Positions 28,416 to 37,075 of a DNA stretch of 64,000 bases are shown piece by piece (the first letter of the stretch is position 1; every line of letters begins with the position of its first letter). The DNA is from Zonotrichia leucophrys gambelii (taxonomy: Eukaryota; Chordata; Aves; Passeriformes; Passerellidae). The stretch lies in contig NC_088171.1 in NCBI RefSeq assembly GCF_028769735.1, forward strand, positions 94,889,912-94,953,911, read 5' to 3'. The notes beneath the pieces were generated by a model. That model made no database searches, was not told the DNA's origin, and saw only the letters and a program-made list of their open reading frames with translations. The position numbers and the translations under genes were made by a program.

Positions 28416-28585
28416 TCACAGAATCACAGCATGCTCAAAGGGACTTCTCAAGATTGTCTGGTCCATCCCTGCTGCTCAGGAAGGATGACCCTTGGCCAGT
28501 TGCCCAGGAACATTTCTGAACGTCTCCAAAGACATCTCCCACCCTACCTGGGTGCCTCTGTGAGCACCCAAGTTCAGCAGTTAAC
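28416..28585 (-). mobile_element. CR1 LINE 3' fragment, avian type
   Basis: The plus strand starts TCACAGAATCACAGCATG, the reverse complement of the short tandem 3' tail typical of avian CR1 (ATTCTGTGA units). It continues with a CR1 3'-UTR-like block: AAGGGACTTCTCAAGATTGT, then GTCTGGTCCATCC, then CCAGTTGCCCAGGAACATTT. It is heavily 5' truncated, as most CR1 insertions are, and diverged. The 5' limit in element orientation (about 28585) is approximate. Confidence 0.75.
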
Positions 28586-29978
28586 TGCAGACCTGTGGCT
28601 GCTGTCCTTGTCTTTTACGTAATGTTTTGGATAAAAATCACGAAATAAGAGAAATTCACAAAATATCTGTCATTAATTTTGCCCATGCAGAATAGGAATG
28701 TTTCTATATTTTTAAGGGTTTTCTACATGACAATAAATTAGCATTGTATTAAACAGCTAAATGAAATATTGTAGGAAGTAATAAATTTTTTCCTATTTAC
28801 TAACAAGAAACTGAAATTAGAACAATCTTCAATTATGCAGTGCCTGACATTTTCAGAAAGATACTTACTTTCCATGCAAGACATGGAAATGGAAGGTTTC
28901 AGGGGTGTAAATGAGGCAAAATGTTAATTATCTAGTCCACTAATTTTTTTAAAATTTTAGCACCTTCTAGGACTCTTATTTGCACAAAATAAACCTTCAA
29001 AAGGCCTTCTCCAGAACATTAGGTATAAACTTCCTTTCTGCAGAGAAATGCATGTAACATAAAGGACTTAGGGCAGCTCCATTGACATCACTATTTACAA
29101 CATAAAAACAAACACAGTGATACAACAAACTGATTGAAAAGATTTCTATTTTTTCCCTGTTTGTCAGTATGTATCATGTTCACCCTCATACAGACAGCAT
29201 TCTGAAGGTCTTCTGCAGCCTTTATACCCTGCTATGGAACCTGCAAGTAAAGAGAAATTGCAGCACTTTGATTGAAAAATAGCAAAGTATCCAGACACTT
29301 TCTGGACACTTTCATCATAAAAGCAATTATGATTGAAAGCAAGCTTCTCAATGAAGCAACATGCACCATTGTAGATTCTTAACCTCAGTTATTCACCACA
29401 CGTATGCAAGTATTTCTTTCACAGAAAATACCATCTAACTTGGAAAACTATCTTGAAATCAAAATTGCAATAATGTAATTACACTAGCAAAAGAGAGGGA
29501 TAGATTTTTAGAAACACAAAGTTATATTTAGTATGACCTCACTGACAGCACAGTTCATAAACTGTCCAGTGATTCTTTCCTCATACCACAACCCTTTTGA
29601 TATTAAAACATGGCTTCTGATGGAGAGATACAGGGAGTCTTTTGAAATTATAGGCAAATTACTCTTCAGTTAATCAATCTCCCTTTTACAAACAGTCTCA
29701 TTTCTTATCCCCCTGCATTCAGCTAACAGTGCTACATGTCCAACACACCTTGCTTGGCTCTAGGATTTCCTAATACCTGGGTCTCCATGGAAGAGCTACA
29801 GAGACTGAGCTCCTCTCAACTCACTCTGAGGAATCATCAGGTTCTCCTACATTCTTTCCAGTTGCTTTAAGCTTTGAATACATTCACATTTCACACCAGT
29901 GCTGAATACATGGATGCTATGACTTTCCCCATGCTCAGCATTCTCCAGTTTCAGCCAGTTGTGGGAATTCTGGGATAC

Positions 29979-29983
29979 TTCTT
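29979..29983. repeat. Target-site duplication, left copy
   Basis: TTCTT sits immediately before the first TG of the element and matches 32793-32797 exactly. Confidence 0.85.
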
Positions 29984-30103
29984 TGTCATGGTTTGAGCCT
30001 GGCACAGAGCCAGTGCCCCCATGAAAATGCCCCACCCTGGTGTCTGCTGTGAGATGTGACCAGGAATAAGCAAAACAGGCTCCAACTTAAACATAAATAA
30101 CAC

Positions 30104-30109
30104 TTTATT
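30104..30109 (-). terminator. Polyadenylation signal of 3' LTR
   Basis: AATAAA on the minus strand, followed by a T/GT-rich stretch within 40 bases, in the expected place near the R-U5 boundary. Confidence 0.7.
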
Positions 30110-31147
30110 ACCTAAAACTACAGGAAAAAATAGGAAAGACTATAAGGAAAAGAAAAAAAATTGAAAACCTTACAAAAACCACTTTTCCTCCTCCCCACTC
30201 CCTGACTTTCCCAATCCAATACATTCTCTCAAAAATACCAACTGCCCAGTCCGGCACGACACTTTAGTATACTCAAACATCAGTTCATGAAGAGGGAAAG
30301 GAGTCCTTCTTGTTCCATAGGCTTCTCGTGGAGACACACTGAGACCCTCGTGTGCTTCCCTGTCACTCCGGCACCGCCCGGAAAGTCCATTTGCCGCTTG
30401 TGACACGTTCCTTCCATGCTCAGTGCTCTCACCACCGAGACATGGCCAGAGCTGCTTTTAGGGTGGTCTTTCAAGGATGCCTTGTCTCACTCCAAAAAGG
30501 CACAGTCTCTGCTTTTGGGACAACTGTCCCCCCCATATATTTCCAACCCCCTGGGGCCGGGGGGTCCTCACAAATGAACCCTCCTGGTTTTGAGGCACTG
30601 CCTCCCCCTAAATGCAGTCTGTGTCACAGGAACAACTGAGTCCATGGCTACAAGAACAAGTCCAGCCAAAAGGCCACTCCAAATCATCTCTCCCCATCCA
30701 ATCATCTCCACAATCTCCGGGTCAAAGTCCTTATCTCTCATCTCCCTTCTTATTCAGCTTCGAGGAGGATTAGCATTTTTGTAAGGCCCCAATCATGCAA
30801 GAAAGGGTTAAAAGTTTTCAGTCTCTGTCTGTCGGACGGCTCCCACGCACGCTGCCCACACGCTGCCGCTGCGGCCGGGCAGTCCTCCTCCCCCTTCTCG
30901 CTGGCTGCTCTCCTGCTCTCCTGGGGGGGGGAAGAGGGGGGGGGTGGCTGGCTGCCCGATGTCTCTTGGGGCTCCCCCACCCTTCCATCCTCGAAGCCCC
31001 CTCAACACCATCTCTGTCCAGGCCCCCAGGCCTCACCGCATGGCTGGCCCCTCCCCCGCCCAGCAGCAGCGGGCCGGGCGAGGGAGAGAGGTCTGAACTC
31101 CTCGGCCGCGATGTCCAAAAAGAGGAAGTGCCAGGGCAGTGCCCTGC

Positions 31148-31153
31148 TTTTAA
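31148..31153 (-). promoter_or_regulatory. TATA-like box, 3' LTR
   Basis: On the minus strand GGGGTTAAAAGCAGG lies about 130 bp into the LTR, a normal U3 position for a TATA box. The only usable AATAAA is about 1 kb further on, so a long R region would follow, or the real start site lies in the GC-rich part. Confidence 0.4.
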
Positions 31154-31159
31154 CCCCTG

Positions 31160-31310
31160 TGTATTCTCGGAGGTGTGTCCAAACCCCACTGGCTACACCA
31201 GGTGTCAGTATGAAACCCAAAACCTTCATTGGTTTGACCACAGCTTCCCAGAATTCCCAACTTCTTCCTGGTCAAACCATGACACTCCACCCTTCACCTC
31301 CGAGAATACA
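31160..31310. repeat. 16-bp perfect inverted repeat joining LTR and interior
   Basis: TGTATTCTCGGAGGTG at 31160-31175, inside the 3' LTR, is the exact reverse complement of 31295-31310 in the interior just beside the polypurine tract. The arms are separated by 119 bp. In an element transcript they could pair to form a stem spanning the interior/3' LTR junction. A second copy of the LTR arm exists in the 5' LTR at about 32668-32683. Confidence 0.85.
31285..31300 (-). other. Polypurine tract
   Basis: On the minus strand GAGGTGAAGGGTGGAG abuts the first base of the 3' LTR. It is 14 purines out of 16, in the place where plus-strand DNA synthesis is primed in LTR elements. It partly overlaps one arm of a 16-bp inverted repeat. 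Confidence 0.75.
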
Positions 31311-31466
31311 CTTTCTAAAATTATCAACAAAATTACAAAACACTTCTACACAACAATACCTTAGATTCACTATGACTATTCATCTACCTTAACTTAGTAC
31401 ATGCTTTCCTTATTCTTCTTGGTCTCATCTCACAGCTTTACCTCATCATTCTCCCGTGATTCGATT

Positions 31467-31484
31467 TCCCGGTCCAGGGAACCA
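31467..31484 (-). other. Primer-binding site, tRNA-Glu type
   Basis: On the minus strand TGGTTCCCTGGACCGGGA begins 5 bases inside the 5' LTR. It is complementary to the 3' end of vertebrate tRNA-Glu (...CCCGGTCAGGGAACCA) except for one extra base. The match continues for about ten bases past the usual 18 into the T-loop (plus strand GATTCGATT at about 31457-31466), again with one extra base. The tRNA-Glu comparison is from memory. Confidence 0.75.
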
Positions 31485-31609
31485 AAAAATGTCATGGTTT
31501 GAGCCTGGCACAGAGCCAGTGCCCCCATGAAAATGCCCCACCCTGGTGTCTGCTGTGAGATGTGACCAGGAATAAGCAAAACAGGCTCCAACTTAAACAT
31601 AAATAACAC

Positions 31610-31615
31610 TTTATT
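31610..31615 (-). terminator. Polyadenylation signal of 5' LTR
   Basis: This is the identical copy of the signal at 30104-30109, in the 5' LTR. It lies in the sense orientation of the host gene's intron. Confidence 0.65.
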
Positions 31616-32655
31616 ACCTAAAACTACAGGAAAAAATAGGAAAGACTATAAGGAAAAGAAAAAAAATTGAAAACCTTACAAAAACCACTTTTCCTCCTCC
31701 CCACTCCCTGACTTTCCCAATCCAATACATTCTCTCAAAAATACCAACTGCCCAGTCCGGCACGACACTTTAGTATACTCAAACATCAGTTCATGAAGAG
31801 GGAAAGGAGTCCTTCTTGTTCCATAGGCTTCTCGTGGAGACACACTGAGACCCTCGTGTGCTTCCCTGTCACTCCGGCACCGCCCGGAAAGTCCATTTGC
31901 CGCTTGTGACACGTTCCTTCCATGCTCAGTGCTCTCACCACCGAGACATGGCCAGAGCTGCTTTTAGGGTGGTCTTTCAAGGATGCCTTGTCTCACTCCA
32001 AAAAGGCACAGTCTCTGCTTTTGGGACAACTGTCCCCCCCATATATTTCCAACCCCCTGGGGCCGGGGGGTCCTCACAAATGAACCCTCCTGGTTTTGAG
32101 GCACTGCCTCCCCCTAAATGCAGTCTGTGTCACAGGAACAACTGAGTCCATGGCTACAAGAACAAGTCCAGCCAAAAGGCCACTCCAAATCATCTCTCCC
32201 CATCCAATCATCTCCACAATCTCCGGGTCAAAGTCCTTATCTCTCATCTCCCTTCTTATTCAGCTTCGAGGAGGATTAGCATTTTTGTAAGGCCCCAATC
32301 ATGCAAGAAAGGGTTAAAAGTTTTCAGTCTCTGTCTGTCGGACGGCTCCCACGCACGCTGCCCACACGCTGCCGCTGCGGCCGGGCAGTCCTCCTCCCCC
32401 TTCTCGCTGGCTGCTCTCCTGCTCTCCTGGGGGGGGGGAAGAGGGGGGGGGGTGGCTGGCTGCCCGATGTCTCTTGGGGCTCCCCCCCCCTTCCATCCTC
32501 GAAGCCCCCTCAACACCATCTCTGTCCAGGCCCCCAGGCCTCACCGCATGGCTGGCCCCTCCCCCGCCCAGCAGCAGCGGGCCGGGCGAGGGAGAGAGGT
32601 CTGAACTCCTCGGCCGCGATGTCCAAAAAGAGGAAGTGCCAGGGCAGTGCCCTGC

Positions 32656-32661
32656 TTTTAA
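32656..32661 (-). promoter_or_regulatory. TATA-like box, 5' LTR
   Basis: Identical copy of the TTAAAA box in the upstream LTR; this is the copy that would drive full-length element transcripts. Confidence 0.4.
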
Positions 32662-32792
32662 CCCCTGTGTATTCTCGGAGGTGTGTCCAAACCCCACTGG
32701 CTACACCAGGTGTCAGTATGAAACCCAAAACCTTCATTGGTTTGACCACAGCTTCCCAGAATTCCCAACTTCTTCCTGGTCAAACCATGACA

Positions 32793-32797
32793 TTCTT
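32793..32797. repeat. Target-site duplication, right copy
   Basis: TTCTT sits immediately after the final CA of the element and matches 29979-29983 exactly. Confidence 0.85.
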
Positions 32798-33075
32798 GCA
32801 GCACCAAGAGCTCCTGCACACTCAGTTAAATGCGGTGACCTTTCAGGTTGTTTTCAGCATTACTGCTTTCCAAAATGCAACCCTTCTCTCCTGCCTTTGT
32901 TTCTTGCTGTCAGTAAACTCTACGGAAACTAGCATTCAGTAGAGCGGTGGTAAACAACCTAATGGGCAATATTTTCTTGACAGGAAAGAAAAAAAATACC
33001 ACAGTCTGTGGTAATTACATTATACAATCAAAACCTCCACAATGACAGCCACTCTGCCCACTTATTCAGCAAAAA

Positions 33076-33130
33076 CCCAAACCAACCAACCAACCAACAG
33101 ACCAACCAACCACCCAATCAACCAATCAAC
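33076..33130 (+). repeat. (CCAA)n microsatellite
   Basis: About 55 bp of CCAA units with CAGA, CACC and CAAT interruptions, 280 bp to the right of the young LTR element. Confidence 0.9.
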
Positions 33131-33532
33131 AAAAAATCCTTCCCTGATTATTCAAGATTTAGCTACATTTCAGGTTTTAAAATAAAATAAACTGATTGCC
33201 AGGTAGTGCAAACTAGCTACATAATAATGCATAATCTGCACATACCACTGGCAATCCAGACCGCAAGTTTAAAAGCTAAAGCTTACCCCTTCAGTGCTAC
33301 AAGTCAATATAGTATTGCACAAAAAATAATAAAAAGACCAGCAAAATATCATAGCCAAAAATGTGGTAACGTGTTGAAACATACATTATAAAACTGCAAT
33401 AACTATTAGATATTAACACACACATTTATGTATATATGTACAAGAAATGCAATACATTTTCTCATCCTCCTCACTACTAACATGTACCTGGGTTTCTTTT
33501 TCCTTGCTCTTTGCCTTTAAAAGCAAAAGTTC

Positions 33533-33640
33533 TACCTTTTATTTAGGTTTTAAGTGAGTGGGGAAACAATCACATGGATATAAGTGTTACCTTTTATTCA
33601 GGTTTTAAGTGAGTGGAGATACAATCGCATGGATATGCTC
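33533..33640 (+). repeat. Tandem duplication, 55-bp unit, two copies
   Basis: The unit beginning TACCTTTTATTTAGGTTTTA at 33533 is repeated from 33588 with a few substitutions. Both copies contain GGTTTTAAGTGAGTGG and an ATCxCATGGATAT block. The period is 55 bp. Confidence 0.85.
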
Positions 33641-35020
33641 TGCAACCAACTTCAATTCTCAAGTGACTTACAATACTATTGCTGGAATTAGCAGCACACA
33701 GCTCCTTCTGTGGGAGCTCAGGAGGGCAATTCCAATGTCCCAGCGCCAGCTCAGCTCTGCCTGTGTCACTGCTGCCAAGCACCTCCCTGTGCTGTTCCTA
33801 CAGACCTCTGGTGGGCAGAGGCAGCGAGCTGCTGGGGACAAGCAATGCCTTTGCCACCACAGCTGCTTCTGCAGCGAGTATTTGCTCACAGCTTTTCAAC
33901 TCTACCCAGAAAAGGTGACTGAAATACACACCCACAGTACCATAAAAAAACATGCCCAACAACATGGTGGCCTCATGTATTGCCATGTATTGCCACTCAG
34001 AAAATATGAAGTAGTCAATAAAAGAGAGTACACTACATTTACATGCTTTAATGAGATTTTATAATACAGTCAGCTTCACAAAGAAAATAATAAAAATGTA
34101 CTTGGGATTTATTCTGATAGTATTATACCAACACCCAGGGATAATAATCATAATGTTTTCTGCTTTTCTACATTTTTAGCTTTGCATTTTTTTCTGTAAT
34201 GATCTATTTGTTATGACATACAGTATGTGTGACAGATGTCCAATGCTGGCTGCTAAAAAGTAGCTGAGCCCTGTAGGGAAGCAGCAAAAACTTGTGCGTC
34301 AGCACAGAAAATGATGGAAGATTGATAATTACTGCTTGTATCTGAGCTCCATTCAGCAGACTAGCATGTCCAAATTGTAATTTGGACACGGATCCACCAT
34401 TCTATTTACAATGTATTGGAATGAAAATTCCCAGTTTCAAGTAATTGATCATTACGATAGCCAAAGTAAGTGCTTTTAAAGGCAAATTCAGGGTAATTGG
34501 GAATTCTGAAGGGAAATAAGAAGAGATGTACTCTAGTCTTGTTTACCTCTGAGGAATCTGTAAAGCCATTTACAACTCTGCACAGTGAACAAAAACCAAA
34601 ATGTAGGCCCAGTGTTGGCATCTAGATCTACTAATGAATTTTTAGAGTATTTCTGTAAAAAACTGGCAAACAACAGACTCCACAATTTAAAGAAAATTTG
34701 ATTTTTTCCAGGAGAAAGCCCATCTGTGACTCCAAGGAAATAAGGCATCCTGCCTTAAATGCTTCCATTAATTCTATTTTCCACAAGAAAAGAGAGAAAG
34801 AAATAAAGATGCTTTTTAGATAGAAACCTGTCCAAACTGCTAGACTTGGAAGGAATGGGTGGAAAGGGTACAGAAAGTCATGGAAGTGTGCCTCATCTCT
34901 GCATGTGTGCTGTGGTCCTCACTGTCCCCATAGGTGCTGTGCAGAGCTGGGCCACTCAGCTTATGAGTCTGCCCAGCAGCTCTTCTGAGAGAGGCTCAGT
35001 GTCTCCTTTTAACAACTAGA

Positions 35021-35090
35021 GAAGAAAAAAAAGCAAAACAAAGAAAGGGAAAAAAAAGGAACCAAACCACAAACAAAACAACAACAACAA
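35021..35090 (+). repeat. A-rich low-complexity tract
   Basis: About 70 bp of A with scattered G and C, ending in (AAC)n units. Confidence 0.75.
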
Positions 35091-36224
35091 TCAAAGCATT
35101 TTTCACAGGACTGATCTGCTTCTGAAAACTCTCTGTAATGTTTTCTAGAACTCCTGGCTTCCACTTTGCTGCAGGCAGAGTGGTCCCTGTACTGGTCCAG
35201 CTCAAGGGCCTGTGTGCCTGCAGCATGAGGGATGCAGGGGTCTGCTGAGCACACTGCACTGTTGCACTGTGTCAGCCAAGGTTTAAGTGGCAGAAATAGC
35301 AGGTGGAGTTCATCTATTTCACAGTAACTGAGAATAATCACTCCATTGTTCCTGGGCTTCCTCCCTCCCCCTTTCCTTTCTTCCTAGAGCAGATGGCATA
35401 AAAGAGAGGTTGGTCTGAGAAACAGCATCTCTGCAGTGGTGCGAGGATGGAGACTGGGCTTTAGGTATCACAGGCCCTGATTTAACAAGGTACTTACGCA
35501 TTTTTGTGGCTTAAGTACAAGCAGCCCCTGTTGACTTCAAAAGAATGACTCACAAGGTTAAATTTATGTACATGATCAAATACCTTGCTGAAATGAGGCC
35601 ATGGAAAACATCCATTTTTTAAAAAAGCTGGGATGAATTTAATTGAAGACACACATTTCCTTTCAACATCAATTTTTTTCCTATTGTACTTCTTTTAATG
35701 ACCACATAAAGTAACTGAACAATTCTGTGGAGTCTGTTTGTATATCCTCAGGAACACATTAAGTATTTTCACAGATACAGAAGTGCAGATGGAGCCTAGG
35801 AAAGGGTGTGCAATCTAGCGGCTGCACAAGATGAAACTGGACTCCTAATGCTGCTGGAGTCAGAAATGATAGCAACAGACCCTAAAGGCTGCCTGTCAAT
35901 CTCAGATGCAGATGGTACTTCGTCCAACTGGCCTTCGTGTCAGTTCCTTCAGCCATTTTAGTGACAACACAGTTCCCTAGAGGACAGATCCTGTTGCTTT
36001 GCAGCCTGGATTCGTACCCAGGGCACCGTGGTCTGTACGATCTCTGCTCAAAGTAGGTTTTTTTAATGCTAATACAGTGCCTCTTCTTGCCCTATCCCAG
36101 CCCCAACCCCCCATGCAAAAAGAGATGGTCATTTTCTTCCTCATTTCAAATGTTCCAATTTATCAAAGGAAACAGCAATAATTGTCTGAAAGATTAACTT
36201 TTGTTATGCATGCCAAAACTATAT

Positions 36225-37075
36225 ATAAAATCCCTGCTAATAAAATTTGCAGACAACACGGTAATTGGCAGCATGATTAATAAGGATGACACTGCCATCA
36301 TACAGAGTGCTCGCAGAAGCCAGGCGTGTTCAATCACAACATGTACACACACAATTACATGTTAGCTCTCCCACCTTTGCACAGTGCATGCAAGTAACTT
36401 GGACAATGCTGTGAAAAGCTGTGACACTGAAAATTATTTAGGTATTAGTGGACCATCAGTTTAACATGAATTTCTAGTGTGATGCTATAAGCAGAAAAGG
36501 CCCCATGCTATATTTAGTGTATAAGCAAGGAAGTAGCAAGCAGTGTTTTCTTTGTGACATTGGAGAAACTAATTCTAGAATATCTACTTCCTGCCTATAT
36601 TTAAAAAAGGGAACAAACAGCCACAAAGTGATTATAAATAGAAATAGAAGTTAAGTGGGGTAAAAAATCTCTAAAACACTTAATAAAACCCTCTTCTGGT
36701 TTGCTTATTACACTTGAGCTTGGCCCATGAGATTTAACATGGAATAAAGGTGTGATTAAGGGACAACCTAACCTGGAGAAAATCTATACAAAACCAAAAG
36801 CAATGACTACAAGTTAAGTCAAATTCAACTGAGAAACAAAGCACAATTTCTTCAGTAATTATGCTTTCACAGAAGAGAAGCTGTGATTCTACAACTTTGA
36901 TTCTACGACTTTGCCTGTTTTCAGATCAAACCTGAATGTGTTTCTAGATCATAAAATTCAGTCAGAAGTAGTAGGTTCAGTACAGAGCAAACTGGGAAAA
37001 AAAGCACCTATGCAGTTTGTTTTCTGTAGAAGGTCAGACTGGCTGAGCTTAAGGCTTTTTCTGGGCTCAAAGTCC
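36225..37075 (+). mobile_element. Ancient CR1 LINE, 3' part of ORF2 through 3' UTR
   Basis: The plus strand carries an ordered series of CR1 landmarks. AAATTTGCAGACAACACGG corresponds to the reverse-transcriptase KFADDT segment. GCTGTGACACTGAAAATTAT and CAGTTTAACATGAATTTC, then AGTGTGATGCTATAAGCAGA, follow. Next come GTCAAATTCAACTGAGAAAC and a late block with TTTCAGATCAAACCTGAATG. It ends with AAGGTCAGACTGGCTGAG, like the CR1 3' terminal region. Part of the middle (about 36560-36770) is poorly matched or lost. Stops and frameshifts throughout mean it is not coding. A 14-bp local duplication (GATTCTACAACTTT / GATTCTACGACTTT) lies at about 36886-36914. Confidence 0.78.

Larger units (their letters stand above)
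29984..31284 (-). repeat. 3' LTR of the young element
   Basis: This 1,301-bp LTR lies downstream in element orientation and begins next to the polypurine tract at 31285. It matches the other LTR base for base by eye, except for A versus C at 30979 and two G runs each one base shorter (9 and 9). The TATA-like TTAAAA is at 31148-31153 and AATAAA at 30104-30109, leaving about 120 bp of U5-like sequence. Because it lies in the sense orientation of the host zinc-finger gene, its polyadenylation signal could act on the host transcript. Confidence 0.92.
29984..32792 (-). mobile_element. Young non-autonomous LTR retrotransposon (ERV type), complete ends, no coding interior
   Basis: The 2,809-bp element is flanked by a 5-bp direct duplication (TTCTT). 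It consists of two LTRs of 1,301 and 1,303 bp around a 205-bp interior (31285-31489). Both LTRs begin TGTCATGG and end CCATGACA. Orientation is minus: read that way, the interior begins after a 5-base spacer with a tRNA-Glu-like primer-binding site and ends with a purine tract next to the 3' LTR. AATAAA falls about 120 bp before the end of each LTR. There is no gag, pol or env, so any mobility would need enzymes from another element; this is the layout of miniature terminal-repeat elements or internally deleted ERVs. By eye the LTRs differ by one substitution (A at 30979, C at 32487) and one-base length changes in two G runs, implying recent insertion. The 5-bp duplication is what ERV-L-type integrases usually make. 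The family name is unknown to me. Confidence 0.93.
31490..32792 (-). repeat. 5' LTR of the young element
   Basis: This 1,303-bp LTR is the upstream one in the element's own (minus) orientation. It ends at 31490, next to the primer-binding site. Ends are TGTCATGG...CCATGACA with an inverted terminal match of about 12 bp. A TATA-like TTAAAA lies at 32656-32661 and AATAAA at 31610-31615. The stretch between them, about 1 kb, is GC- and CpG-rich with G runs of 10 at about 32429 and 32443 on the plus strand. Open frames overlapping it, for example 213 residues at 32301-32942, run out into flanking DNA and have no recognisable domain. Confidence 0.92.

Noticed and set aside
30782..31115. CpG-island promoter of a separate gene
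   Set aside because: The same GC-rich block is present in both LTR copies, so it is part of the mobile element at this locus, whatever its origin.
30795..31364. Open frame of 189 codons across the 3' LTR (plus) and matching frames of 123-213 codons in both LTRs on both strands
   Set aside because: They lie in GC-rich LTR sequence, overlap each other in several frames, show no domain, and some run into flanking DNA. GC-rich sequence makes stop codons rare.
31450..31484. A tRNA gene in the element interior
   Set aside because: Only the 3' end of a tRNA is represented, adjoining the LTR exactly where a primer-binding site should be; no D-arm or anticodon arm.
29984..32792. Simple segmental tandem duplication of host sequence
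   Set aside because: The 5-bp flanking duplication, TG...CA ends, primer-binding site and polypurine tract in the right places all indicate an LTR element.
33609..34064. 151-codon open frame on the plus strand
   Set aside because: Overlaps several other frames in a GC-richer patch; no domain seen.
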